DNA from: Paenibacillus montanisoli
GTDB taxonomy: Bacteria; Bacillota; Bacilli; Paenibacillales; Paenibacillaceae
DNA: 64,000 nucleotides
Assembly: GCF_003268025.1 (NCBI RefSeq)
Contig: NZ_QLUW01000003.1
Coordinates: 558,001-622,000 of the forward strand
Reading direction: 5' to 3'
The notes under the pieces were generated by a model. The model saw only the letters and a program-made list of their open reading frames with translations, was not told where the DNA came from and made no database searches. Of this stretch, positions 1-7,830 are shown one piece after another (position 1 is the stretch's first letter; every line of letters begins with the position of its first letter). The position numbers were made by a program, and so were the translations under genes.

Positions 1-767
1 GTACCCATCAGATTCGTCGTAACGGGAATATGAGGGGTAATCATTTTGATTGCGTCATATTCCAGCTTGTAGCAGTCCAGCATGCTGTCCGAATTGAAGC
101 GGGTATAGTCTAGAGAAATGCCCTGGAAGCAGGTGGAGTTATAGGACCATTGCTCGGATAAGGCATTTGGCAGCACGATTTCATCCCAATCGTAGAACGT
201 ATGCCCCCAGAAGCGGGTGTTCCACTGCTCGTTCAGCTTGTCCAGCGTGCCGTATTTCTTCTGCAGCCAAACCCGGAAGGCGGCTTCGCAGCGGTCGCAA
301 TAGCAATCGCCGCCGTATTCGTTGGACACGTGCCACAGCAAGAGAGCAGGATGATTTCCATATCTCTCCGCCAGCTTTGAGGCGAGACGGGTCGAGTAAG
401 TACGGTAGGTCTCGCTGTTCGGACAAGAGTTGTGGCGTGCGCCGAATTTGCGTTTGCGGCCTTCGAAATCCGTACGCAGCACATCGGAATGACGGCGCGC
501 CATCCAAGCCGGATGAGCGCCTGTACTTGTGGCTAGACAAGCATGGATACCGTTCTGGTGGAGCATATCCATGATGCGGTCGAGCGTCTCGAAGTTGTAC
601 GTATCTTCGCTAGGCTGAAGCATCGCCCAGGAGAAAACGTTGACGGTAGCGATATTCATGCCGGCGAGCTCGATCAGCCGCATATCCTCCGGCCAGATGC
701 TCGGATCCCACTGCTCGGGATTGTAATCGCCGCCATATAACATTTTGGGCAGTTTGGCTGTATCCAT
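1..767 (-). CDS. GH42 beta-galactosidase, N-terminal part (truncated by window edge)
   Basis: The first 255 residues of a glycoside hydrolase family 42 enzyme, which hydrolyses terminal beta-galactosides in the cytoplasm. The N-terminus (YGGDYNPEQW) and TIM-barrel segment FSWAMLQPSE are typical of the family. The acid/base Glu lies in WHVSNE (about residue 150). Four cysteines (about 115, 155, 157, 160; CYCDRC) match the structural zinc site of many GH42 enzymes. The start at 767 is preceded by GGAGGAAA. The C-terminal half, including the nucleophile, lies outside the window. The divergent AraC gene is its probable regulator (inference). Confidence 0.93.
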   Translation of the reverse strand, partial: MDTAKLPKMLYGGDYNPEQWDPSIWPEDMRLIELAGMNIATVNVFSWAMLQPSEDTYNFETLDRIMDMLHQNGIHACLATSTGAHPAWMARRHSDVLRTDFEGRKRKFGARHNSCPNSETYRTYSTRLASKLAERYGNHPALLLWHVSNEYGGDCYCDRCEAAFRVWLQKKYGTLDKLNEQWNTRFWGHTFYDWDEIVLPNALSEQWSYNSTCFQGISLDYTRFNSDSMLDCYKLEYDAIKMITPHIPVTTNLMG

Positions 768-866
768 CTATGTCATTTCCTCCAGTGAAAAGAATGATAA
801 CAGCTTTATTTTATGGTAAGATGCGGAGGAGAGATATATAAAAAAGCATAGTCAGGATATGATAAT

Positions 867-1751
867 ATGGAACAGATTATCGAGCGGATCAAACGACTCG
901 TGGAAGGTCAGCAGCGCAGCCGTTACATGATTACGATGGGCGAATATGAGCTTCCGCTGTATGTAGATAGCATTGGCATTAATCCGGAACAGGAACCGAT
1001 CGACCGGTCTAAGGGCTATCCCTGCTTCCATTGGCTGCAAACGGTGGAAGGCGAAGGGGAATTCGAGCTAAACGGCATCCGGTATTCGCTGCCGCCGGGC
1101 AACGGCTCATTGCTTTTCCCCGGGATTCCTCATTCTTACTCGGCCAAGGGCGGAAAGAAATGGTCGACCATGTATGTCACCTTCGGCGGTGTCTTGGCTG
1201 CCTCCATGCTGGCCTCGCTTGGCATTCGGCATACGGAGTGGCTCAATTGGAACGAAGACGCGCCGATTACTTCCCAGCTGATCAGCATGGTGGAGCAAAC
1301 GGGCCAAGACGATGACCGGACAGGTCTTGACGCTTCCGCGCAGCTGTACCGGTTTCTTACAATGATAAAAATCTATGGGCAGAAGGGCGGGCGCTCGTCC
1401 GTGTTCCAGCACCTGGAGAAGCTGGATCCGCTGCTCCATTGGCTCGATGTCCATTACGGGGACCCCGACATAAGTCTCACCGATATGGCAGAGCAGCTGG
1501 AAATCAGCCCGCGATATTTAAATTCGCTGTTCCGGCAGGCGTTCGGCATTACGGCCTATGCCTACTTAATCCGGCTGCGGATGATTAAAGCAAAGGAAAT
1601 GATGAGCCTCGGCGACAAAAGATCCATTAAAGAAATCGCCCAGCTGTCCGGATACCGCGATCCGAGCCATTTCATAGCGGCTTTCGGCAAGTCGGAGGGA
1701 ATAACGCCTGAACAGTTCCGCAAGCTGCATGGATTGACGACGGTCCTATAA
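867..1751 (+). CDS. AraC-family transcriptional regulator
   Basis: A 294-residue regulator with an N-terminal cupin-like ligand-binding half and a C-terminal pair of helix-turn-helix motifs (about residues 195-290; SLTDMAEQLEISPRYLNSLF and IKEIAQLSGYRDPSHF). It is transcribed divergently from the beta-galactosidase with about 100 bp between the starts, the usual layout for a sugar-responsive activator beside its target. The ligand cannot be read from sequence. The ribosome site is weak (AGGA about 10 nt upstream of ATG). Function as the activator of the neighbouring glycosidase is inference from context. Confidence 0.9.
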   Translation: MEQIIERIKRLVEGQQRSRYMITMGEYELPLYVDSIGINPEQEPIDRSKGYPCFHWLQTVEGEGEFELNGIRYSLPPGNGSLLFPGIPHSYSAKGGKKWSTMYVTFGGVLAASMLASLGIRHTEWLNWNEDAPITSQLISMVEQTGQDDDRTGLDASAQLYRFLTMIKIYGQKGGRSSVFQHLEKLDPLLHWLDVHYGDPDISLTDMAEQLEISPRYLNSLFRQAFGITAYAYLIRLRMIKAKEMMSLGDKRSIKEIAQLSGYRDPSHFIAAFGKSEGITPEQFRKLHGLTTVL

Positions 1752-1775
1752 CGGTGTAAAGCAATTGGAGGCAAA

Positions 1776-2762
1776 ATGAAACGGACGGACGGAGCGGAAA
1801 ATGAGACTATGGACATAAAGCATTGCACGGCATGCGGGCTGGAGAAGCCGTTAACAGCCTTTACGAAAAGGGCGGGAAGCACCGGCAGACGCGGCATTTG
1901 CCGATCCTGCCTGCGCAAACGGAAGCGGGAATTGCGTTCGGAGGAGCATGAAGCGTTTGCCGCCGTCGCGGACGAAATACTGGCGGATGACCCGGGCGTG
2001 ATCGTGAACGGGCAGTCCGATGGGATGCGCGAAGTGACGATAAGTTCCGAAATCGAAAGCGCTCCCGTTAAGCCGGCCAGAAAACGGAAGCGCCGCCGCA
2101 AGAAGCGCAGCAAGGCGGCGGCAAATGGAACTGCGGCCGTTCAAGGCCTGTCAGCAGCGGAGCAAGTCTCCTTAGAACCTGAAGCGCTGGAATTTGAGGT
2201 CGCGGCAGGCTTACAGGAAGCTGCTTCGGAGCAGGCGTCTCCTGCGAAACGAAAGCGCAAGAGAGGCCGCCGCAAACGGAATAAAACAGCGAAGATCAGA
2301 ATTTTACAGGCTGAGGATTCGGCGGTATGCGAAGAGCAGATCCTCGTTCGTCCGCCCGACCGGCACATCAGCCCGATCAGAGGGAAGTTTTCGTTCAAAA
2401 CGTCTCTCTTGAACGACCGCGGCAGAGGCCAAATCCGGCTGCGCGGCCGCCGCGAAACGGGCAAACGCTGGTCGACTGACATTCCTACCGAGATGGCGGT
2501 GCGGATGGTGGAGGAAGGCGCAGCGGGCATCATTCATCCGGGCTTGATCCATAAGCTCTACACGAAGTCGGATTTCCGCCTGCTCGTGCTGCAGCGAGAC
2601 GATTATGTTTGCCGCTATTGCGGCAAATTCGGAGACACCATCGACCATGTGCTGCCAAAGTCGAAGGGCGGGTTGTCCTCCCCGGCGAATTGCGTCTGCG
2701 CATGCTCGGCATGCAACCTGAAAAAGGCCGATAAATTAGACTTTGTATTCGATGATTTTTAA
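1776..2762 (+). CDS. HNH endonuclease-like protein with zinc-finger N-terminus and basic linker
   Basis: A 328-residue protein in three parts. Residues about 15-50 hold a CxxC...CxxC zinc-finger-like segment (CTACG then CRSC). Residues about 105-180 are low-complexity with two strongly basic blocks (RKRKRRRKKR and KRKRKRGRRKR), probably disordered and nucleic-acid binding. The C-terminal 60 residues form an HNH nuclease motif: CRYC, then TIDHVLPKSKGG, then CSACNLKKAD. The start is supported by TTGGAGG 6 nt upstream. It follows the AraC gene by 24 bp. No methyltransferase, phage or defence gene adjoins it, so its role is unknown; a DNA-repair or housekeeping nuclease is possible. Confidence 0.82.
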   Translation: MKRTDGAENETMDIKHCTACGLEKPLTAFTKRAGSTGRRGICRSCLRKRKRELRSEEHEAFAAVADEILADDPGVIVNGQSDGMREVTISSEIESAPVKPARKRKRRRKKRSKAAANGTAAVQGLSAAEQVSLEPEALEFEVAAGLQEAASEQASPAKRKRKRGRRKRNKTAKIRILQAEDSAVCEEQILVRPPDRHISPIRGKFSFKTSLLNDRGRGQIRLRGRRETGKRWSTDIPTEMAVRMVEEGAAGIIHPGLIHKLYTKSDFRLLVLQRDDYVCRYCGKFGDTIDHVLPKSKGGLSSPANCVCACSACNLKKADKLDFVFDDF

Positions 2763-2875
2763 CCCGTAATGGGCGATTTCCATATTTTATGAGGTGTAAT
2801 TGCTATTTTCCCGTGTTAACATGGGTGGCGTCGGAAAGGCCGGCACACTTTTTCCAAAACAAGGGGGAAATATTC

Positions 2876-3559
2876 ATGAAGATGCAACCATTTCGTATAG
2901 GTGTCGCTAGCGTGCTTGCAGCCGGTTTGATCGTGGCTGGAGGAGGAGCAGCCCTGCAGAAGGCAGAAGCAGCTACAGTGAACACCTCTGTTTCATATAA
3001 GGTTACGGTAAGCGACACGATGTACAAGATTGCCAAGAAATACGGAATCAGCTTGAACTCGCTGATCGCAGCGAACCCATACATTGCAAACCCGAACATC
3101 ATCTGGCCGGGCATGACCGTTAAGGTTTCGGTTAGAACCACGACAGGAACCGGTACGACGAACGCAGGCACTAGCACAAGCACGACGGATAAGAGCACGT
3201 ATGCGACGCAAGTCGTTACCCTGGTGAACAAGGCACGCGCGAATGCCGGGCTTACTGCGCTAAAACCAGATTCGCTTCTGAATAGAGTTGCGTTGGACAA
3301 GGCGAAGGATATGTACGTGAACAATTATTTCGACCATAACTCGCCGACTTACGGTTCGCCGTTTGATATGATGCGCGCATATGGCGTAACTTACTCCTAT
3401 GCAGGCGAGAATATTGCCAAAGGCCAGCGTACGCCGGCTGAGGTTATGAACGCTTGGATGAACAGCCCTGGCCATAAAGCGAATATTTTGAGCAAAAACT
3501 TCAATAAAATCGGCGTTGCTTACTACAACGGCGAATGGGTACAAGAATTTACGTCTTAA
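2876..3559 (+). CDS. Secreted LysM-CAP (SCP/YkwD-like) domain protein
   Basis: A 227-residue exported protein. An N-terminal signal peptide is followed by one LysM wall-binding domain (about residues 35-80, ending IIWPGMTVKV), a Thr/Ser-rich linker and a CAP domain (about 105-227; DHNSPTYGSPFDMM, AGENIAKGQ, NAWMNSPGHKANIL). CAP proteins of this YkwD/SafA-like type are often extracellular or spore-associated, and their biochemical activity is unclear. I chose ATG 2876, preceded by AAGGGGG, over an upstream in-frame ATG because only this start places the signal peptide at the N-terminus. A hairpin terminator follows. Confidence 0.93.
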   Translation: MKMQPFRIGVASVLAAGLIVAGGGAALQKAEAATVNTSVSYKVTVSDTMYKIAKKYGISLNSLIAANPYIANPNIIWPGMTVKVSVRTTTGTGTTNAGTSTSTTDKSTYATQVVTLVNKARANAGLTALKPDSLLNRVALDKAKDMYVNNYFDHNSPTYGSPFDMMRAYGVTYSYAGENIAKGQRTPAEVMNAWMNSPGHKANILSKNFNKIGVAYYNGEWVQEFTS

Positions 3560-3580
3560 TAGACAATATGCGATAGACCA

Positions 3581-3606
3581 TAAGCGGCCGGCTTAACGGC
3601 CGCTTA
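3581..3606 (+). terminator. Hairpin terminator after LysM-CAP gene
   Basis: A perfect 10-bp stem (TAAGCGGCCG / CGGCCGCTTA) with a 6-nt loop lies 20 bp past the stop codon. The following T-tract is weak (TTTG). Confidence 0.65.
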
Positions 3607-3617
3607 TTTGCGTTTCC

Positions 3618-3646
3618 TTGACGTCACAGTAACCATCGGTTATTCT
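3618..3646 (+). promoter_or_regulatory. Promoter of the TetR gene
   Basis: TTGACG (3618-3623), a 17-bp spacer and TATTCT (3641-3646) form a good sigma-A promoter. A palindromic operator fills the spacer. Transcription would begin near 3653, which excludes upstream in-frame start codons for the TetR gene. Confidence 0.7.
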
Positions 3647-3660
3647 GTGACCAATGGTTA
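3630..3660 (+). promoter_or_regulatory. Tandem TetR operators
   Basis: Two related 13-bp palindromes, TAACCATCGGTTA (3630-3642) and TGACCAATGGTTA (3648-3660), have centres 18 bp apart. They cover the promoter spacer, the -10 element and the start point. A larger imperfect inverted repeat (GTCACAG...CTGTGAC) embraces the first. This is the arrangement expected for autorepression by the downstream TetR protein (inference). Confidence 0.65.
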
Positions 3661-3694
3661 TCCAATTCGAATGCATATAGAGGTGCCGCGACTG

Positions 3695-4327
3695 ATGATG
3701 ACAAGAAGAAAGCAGCTGTCCGAAGCGATGAAGGCGTCAATCCGGGACGCCGCAGCCGCCCTGTTCGCCGAGAAGGGCTATCCTTCCGTAACGATGCGCG
3801 AGATTGCCAAAGCGGCAGGCTGCTCCCACACGGCCATTTATTTATATTACAACAGCAAGGAAGAACTGCTTCAGCAGATTGCGATTCCATCGCTGCTGCA
3901 GCTGGAACAGCGTCTGTTAGAACTTCGAGGGAGGCGGGAAGCAGTGCCCGAAGACAGGCTGCTCGCGGTGTGCGAGCAATACGTCGTATTCTGCCTGACA
4001 AGCGGCAGCCTGCAGACCGTCTTGTTCATGTCCGGCTCGGTTCGGGTCGACGATCCAAGTCCGGAGCTTGAAGTCAACGTCATCCGCATCCGGCTGTTTA
4101 CACATATTTCGCAGATGCTTCACGAGACGGTTACGGGCGCGAGTGAGGCACCGGACCGCGAGTCGGCTGCCGCGATCGATAACGGCAGAATGTTATTTTA
4201 TTATTTGCAAGGTTTTATCAGCACCTACACCGGTCACCTCGAGCCGACCGCGGAGCTTCTTGAGCGGACGCTCCCGATCCTTAGGCAAGGCATCCTGACC
4301 CTTGTTCGCGGCATGAAGCAAAATTAA
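3695..4327 (+). CDS. TetR/AcrR-family transcriptional regulator
   Basis: A 210-residue regulator with a typical N-terminal TetR helix-turn-helix (about residues 10-56; AAALFAEKGYPSVTMREIAK and HTAIYLYYNSKEELL) and a divergent all-helical ligand-binding domain. The start at ATG 3695 is preferred because AGAGGTG lies 9 nt upstream and the likely transcription start is near 3653. The gene is monocistronic as far as can be seen, and its promoter carries two palindromes, so autoregulation is likely. The effector and any other targets are not apparent from the neighbours. Confidence 0.9.
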   Translation: MMTRRKQLSEAMKASIRDAAAALFAEKGYPSVTMREIAKAAGCSHTAIYLYYNSKEELLQQIAIPSLLQLEQRLLELRGRREAVPEDRLLAVCEQYVVFCLTSGSLQTVLFMSGSVRVDDPSPELEVNVIRIRLFTHISQMLHETVTGASEAPDRESAAAIDNGRMLFYYLQGFISTYTGHLEPTAELLERTLPILRQGILTLVRGMKQN

Positions 4328-4343
4328 AACTTTTTAAGTATGC

Positions 4344-4370
4344 AGGGTTTAAGCGGCGTAAAAGCGAATT
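4344..4370 (+). promoter_or_regulatory. Possible sigma-H promoter of the sensor kinase
   Basis: AGGGTTT (4344-4350) and GCGAATT (4364-4370) resemble the sigma-H elements AGGAWWT and RNNGAAT with acceptable spacing. Sporulation kinases such as kinA are sigma-H dependent in Bacillus. The match is imperfect, so this is tentative. Confidence 0.35.
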
Positions 4371-4406
4371 CATCTATGTAGACTTTCTACCGGAGGGTTT
4401 GAGACA

Positions 4407-5540
4407 ATGAGGCGCAAAGCCGTGTATTGTAACAGGTCGCTTGCTGTAAAAGTGAAGAGAACGCTAGGCAAACCGGTTCAGCCTGCATCGGAGTCGGATG
4501 CTCACAATTATCAACGGTTGATCAAGTATTTGCCTGAGCCGATATTTGTGCATGACGGAAATATCATTTTATTTGCGAATCAAGCGGGCCTTAGGCTGCT
4601 TAACCTTACGGAAGCGGATTTTTCCCTTCCCGCAGCGAGGATGAATTCCAGATACATACATCCTGACTTTTTGGAAAGGACAGTGGCTCGCTTAAACGCT
4701 GTCTTGCAGACTGACGAGCCTAATGAGTTCGCGGATTGCAAGCTGATTGCCTGGGATGGCGAAATCATCGACGTCGAAGTGTCCAGCATACGAATCCGCA
4801 ATTACCCGGGCAGAGGAACGGTGATTCAAACCGTATTCCATGATATCCGCGACCGCAAGAAAGAAGAAGAGGCGCTCATCCAGTCCGAGAAGCTGTCCGT
4901 AGCCGGCCAAATGGCTGCAGGCATCGCCCACGAAATCCGCAACCCGCTTACCTCGCTCATAGGCTTCTCCAAATTTCTGAAAGCGAAAATCAATCAATAC
5001 CATGAATACTTTGACATTATGCTCGTCGAGCTGGACCGCATCAACTCGATCGTGCAGGAGTTTATGGCCTTGGCCAAGCCGCAGGCGAACCAGTTCAAGA
5101 GGCATGATCTGAAAAAAATTATTCAAAACGTGCTGACGCTGCTGGAAACGCAGGCGATTTTGCGCAATGTGGAAATCGTGCTGCATGCAGAGGCGGATGA
5201 GGCCGAGCTGCTCTGTGACGAGAACCAGCTGAAGCAGGTCTTTGTCAACGTGCTGAAAAATGCGATCGAGGCGATGCCGAACGCCGGGATGATTACGATC
5301 AACATGAAGCTGCTTCAGCCGCACGGATTTACCGTAGAAATCGTGGATGAGGGCGTTGGCATTCCGGAGGATCAGCTGCCGAAGCTCGGCGGGCCTTTCT
5401 TTACGACGAAGGATAGCGGCACTGGACTTGGTCTTATGATCTGCTACCGCATTATCGAGGGTCACCACGGCAAAATGGATATTTCGAGCGCGCCTGGCAA
5501 AGGGACAACGGTGACGATTTTCCTTCCAAGGAATGGCTAA
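4407..5540 (+). CDS. PAS-domain sensor histidine kinase, sporulation-kinase type
   Basis: A 377-residue soluble kinase with no membrane segment. It has one PAS domain (about residues 35-150), a HisKA domain with phospho-acceptor His175 in AHEIRNPLTSLIGF, and a HATPase domain (N-box NVLKNAIEAM, then DEGVGIPED and GTGLGLMICYRII). This layout and the DHp sequence resemble the orphan KinA/KinE kinases that feed the Spo0F phosphorelay. No response regulator adjoins it, which fits an orphan kinase. CGGAGGG precedes the ATG. A possible sigma-H promoter lies upstream. The role in sporulation is inference. Confidence 0.88.
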   Translation: MRRKAVYCNRSLAVKVKRTLGKPVQPASESDAHNYQRLIKYLPEPIFVHDGNIILFANQAGLRLLNLTEADFSLPAARMNSRYIHPDFLERTVARLNAVLQTDEPNEFADCKLIAWDGEIIDVEVSSIRIRNYPGRGTVIQTVFHDIRDRKKEEEALIQSEKLSVAGQMAAGIAHEIRNPLTSLIGFSKFLKAKINQYHEYFDIMLVELDRINSIVQEFMALAKPQANQFKRHDLKKIIQNVLTLLETQAILRNVEIVLHAEADEAELLCDENQLKQVFVNVLKNAIEAMPNAGMITINMKLLQPHGFTVEIVDEGVGIPEDQLPKLGGPFFTTKDSGTGLGLMICYRIIEGHHGKMDISSAPGKGTTVTIFLPRNG

Positions 5541-5598
5541 AGGAGCTTGCTTAAAACGGTCTGCCTGTATTTACCGGTAGGCTTTCGCCTAACGGATG

Positions 5599-5607
5599 TG
5601 ATATTCT
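5599..5607 (+). promoter_or_regulatory. Extended -10 promoter for the riboswitch leader
   Basis: TGATATTCT is an extended -10 element with no clear -35. Its predicted start, near 5614, coincides with the 5' end of the riboswitch aptamer. Confidence 0.45.
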
Positions 5608-5612
5608 TTTAC

Positions 5613-5788
5613 GCGAGCCGAAACGAAGTATCGTACGGGGGATCATTAGGGAGCGGCAGTAACTGCCCTCCGGCCGGACATTTTCGAATGAACGGTAGAT
5701 TGCGCACTTGGCGCTGGGGTGAATCGCTTTGGTTAAGCGTAGGGTTGAACTCCTCAATCCGAATCCGACAACTAACCTCGTAGGCCGC
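5613..5788 (+). ncRNA. ydaO/yuaA-type cyclic di-AMP riboswitch
   Basis: The 370-bp leader of the LysM-3D gene contains the conserved blocks of the ydaO class: ACGGGGGATCA, GGGGTGAATC, AGCGTAGGG, CAATCCGAATCCGACA and CTAACCTCGTAGGC. The closing P1 helix can be drawn between GCGAGCC (5613-5619) and GGCCGC (5783-5788) with one bulge. The class is known to turn genes off on binding c-di-AMP, and it commonly controls wall hydrolases and potassium transporters. I could not assign the expression platform: hairpins occur between 5811 and 5840, but none has a clear U-tract. Confidence 0.9.
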
Positions 5789-5909
5789 ATGCGACATAGG
5801 AAAGATTTTTGCCGCTTATCGAACATAAGCTGCATGTTCCTGTATCGCGATGACGGAATAAGTCCGAACTGGGATTTATGTCCGTAAATCAAAGGAGGCC
5901 TTGCCCAAC

Positions 5910-6701
5910 ATGATGAACACACTATGGAAGAAAAGCGCAGTAATCGCGGCGCTTGGCTTTGCCATTGTCGCAAATTCGGCTACGGCAAGTGCGGATGCCA
6001 CGTACAAAGCTAAAGAAGGCGATACATTCTGGAAGCTTTCCAAGTACTTCGAAATTTCGCTGGAGCTGATGCTGAAGGCAAATCCGGATATCGATCCGGG
6101 CAACATTTACGAAGGACTCAGCATCGTGATTCCTTCCGCCGCCAGCAAGAAGCCTGAAGCCGCAAAAACAGCGAAAGCCGAAAAGGCTGAAAAGACTGCA
6201 AAGGTTGAAAAGGCTGAGAAGGCTGCAAAAGCTAAGCCGGAGAAGAAAGCGAAAAAGCCGGCGAAAGTGAAGCAGCAGAAGAAAGCCGCTCCGAAAGCGG
6301 AGAAGGCATCAGTTAAATCCATGAGAAAAGCGTCCGTGGACCGCAGCGACGACGTCATTACGGTCGGCGGTCATTCGTACGACTACAAGGACGTTGTACA
6401 GGTCAAAGCGAGCGCGTATACGGCCCATCCGTCGGAGAACGGCTGGGGTCCTGTAGACTACTACGGCAATCCGCTTAAGCTTGGCACGATCGCAGTCGAT
6501 CCGGATGTCATCCCGATGGGCAGCAAGGTATACATCACAGGCTATGATCATGACGGTTTGCCGATCGGCGGCATGATGGCCGTCGCTACCGATCAAGGCA
6601 GCGCGATCAAAGGCAACCGCATCGACATCTTCGTCCCGCAATCGCAAAAAGAAGCCAGCATGTTCGGCTTTCAGAACGTAAAGGTCTTTATTCTTGAATA
6701 G
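5910..6701 (+). CDS. Secreted LysM and 3D-domain cell-wall protein
   Basis: A 263-residue exported protein: signal peptide (residues 1-31), one LysM domain (about 34-78; EGDTFWKLSKYFEISLELML), a 65-residue Lys/Ala/Glu-rich linker of KAEKAEK-type repeats, and a C-terminal 3D domain (about 165-263; SAYTAHPSENGWG, GTIAVDPDVIPMGSKVYI, ATDQGSAIKGNRIDIFV). The 3D domain carries the three Asp residues of the MltA-like/Sps barrel seen in lytic transglycosylases such as YocH and YuiC. Start ATG 5910 follows AAGGAGG by 11 nt; a TTG at 5901 is too close to it. The upstream c-di-AMP riboswitch points to wall-homeostasis control. Confidence 0.93.
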   Translation: MMNTLWKKSAVIAALGFAIVANSATASADATYKAKEGDTFWKLSKYFEISLELMLKANPDIDPGNIYEGLSIVIPSAASKKPEAAKTAKAEKAEKTAKVEKAEKAAKAKPEKKAKKPAKVKQQKKAAPKAEKASVKSMRKASVDRSDDVITVGGHSYDYKDVVQVKASAYTAHPSENGWGPVDYYGNPLKLGTIAVDPDVIPMGSKVYITGYDHDGLPIGGMMAVATDQGSAIKGNRIDIFVPQSQKEASMFGFQNVKVFILE

Positions 6702-6710
6702 CAGATAAGC

Positions 6711-6746
6711 AAAAAAGCGGCAGTCCCGATGGGCTGCCGCTTTTTG
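6711..6746. terminator. Bidirectional terminator
   Basis: AAAAAAGCGGCAG and CTGCCGCTTTTT form a strong stem with A- and T-tracts on both sides, placed between convergent genes. Confidence 0.9.
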
Positions 6747-6775
6747 CTGCGCGTTTCATGCCGCCACCAGGTCGT

Positions 6776-7666
6776 TTAACGGAATCTGCGGCCTCGCGCT
6801 TCGGGGCGGTTCAACAGCTCCGGAAGCGTGACGATCTGATAGCCCTTGCTATGCAGCAAGCGGATGAGCCTTGGCAGCGCGGCGATCGTGCCGGATAAAT
6901 CCTGTCCTTCGCCGCCGCCAGCATGCTGTAATATAATCGACCCCGGTTGAAGCGTTTTTTTGATATTGATCAGGATGCTGTTGCTGTCAAGGCTCTTCCA
7001 GTCGACGGAATCGACGTCCCAGTTGACGACGATATAGCCCCAGCTGCGCAGCAAGGCGACCTGCTGCGGCGTGATCTCGCCGTATGGAGGCCGGATGAAT
7101 TTCGGGCTGTAGCCGGCAAGAGGGCGCAAGATCCAATCGGTCTTCCAAATTTGCTGCTCGAAGGCATAGCGGGAAATCCGCGAGAACACGGCATGATCGT
7201 ACGAATGATTGCCGATAATATGGCCTTCCCGGCGCATACGCTGCACCATGGCCGGGTATTTGGCCGCCCGGGAGCCGACGACGAAGAAGGTCGCTCTGAC
7301 CTTGTAGCGGGCGAGCGTTTCCAGCACCTTCGGCGTGTACCGGGGATCCGGCACATCGTCGAAGGTAAGAGCGACCCTGCGGTACTGGCGAGGCCCCCAG
7401 ATGACGAAGGAGCCGGGGAAGCGCTGCTGCAGCGTTACCCAAGACATGGCTTCCCTGCGGCTTTGCTTCTTCTTTCTTCGCTTCTGCCCGCTGCTAAAGG
7501 AAGGTTCAATCGTGCTTGTCCCATGTTCGGTATTGATCTGCATTCCGGCAGGGGGCTCGGCCGCGGAAGAGTAAACGGATGTTTCGGCGCCCCACGAGGA
7601 GCAGGAAATGGCCGTCCAAGCGATCAGCAGCGCTAACATGCGTTTTGGATCAGGCATCTTGAGCAT
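6776..7666 (-). CDS. Polysaccharide deacetylase (NodB domain)
   Basis: A 296-residue exported carbohydrate esterase family 4 protein. An N-terminal hydrophobic signal is followed by a charged linker (about residues 60-75, KRRKKKQSRR) and the NodB fold (about 98-285). The CE4 motifs are TFDDVPDP, HSYDH, RPPYGE, NWDVDSVDW and IILQHAGG, so the metal triad Asp-His-His is present. The first motif has Val where most family members have Gly (TFDDGP). Start ATG 7666 follows GGGAGGG. The likely substrate is peptidoglycan or chitin-like GlcNAc polymers (family knowledge); the actual substrate is unknown. Confidence 0.92.
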   Translation of the reverse strand: MLKMPDPKRMLALLIAWTAISCSSWGAETSVYSSAAEPPAGMQINTEHGTSTIEPSFSSGQKRRKKKQSRREAMSWVTLQQRFPGSFVIWGPRQYRRVALTFDDVPDPRYTPKVLETLARYKVRATFFVVGSRAAKYPAMVQRMRREGHIIGNHSYDHAVFSRISRYAFEQQIWKTDWILRPLAGYSPKFIRPPYGEITPQQVALLRSWGYIVVNWDVDSVDWKSLDSNSILINIKKTLQPGSIILQHAGGGEGQDLSGTIAALPRLIRLLHSKGYQIVTLPELLNRPEARGRRFR

Positions 7667-7768
7667 CTCTTTCCCTCCCGCTTCCATCGATTGATTGACA
7701 CGCAGCCGTGCAGTATCAGGTAGACTTCATTTTGCCCCGCCTTTCCTCGATCATGCATGCAAAACCTC

Positions 7769-7798
7769 TTTACATCGTCCACCTTAAGCACGTAACAT
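7769..7798 (+). promoter_or_regulatory. Likely promoter of the esterase operon
   Basis: TTTACA (7769-7774), an 18-bp spacer and TAACAT (7793-7798) lie 33 bp upstream of the acetyl-xylan esterase start. Confidence 0.4.
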
Positions 7799-7830
7799 GA
7801 GAAGGGAATAAGTCGCAAAGGAGATAGAAC

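Noticed and set aside
167-574. ORFs on both strands within the beta-galactosidase
   Set aside because: They are shadows of the GH42 frame, which is clear from its translation and motifs although it runs off the window.
3608-3694. Longer TetR protein from TTG 3608
   Set aside because: It would start upstream of the promoter's -10 and include the operator; ATG 3695 has the ribosome site.
5547-5783. 78-residue ORF in the riboswitch region
   Set aside because: It coincides with the conserved ydaO aptamer blocks, and its peptide is low in protein character.
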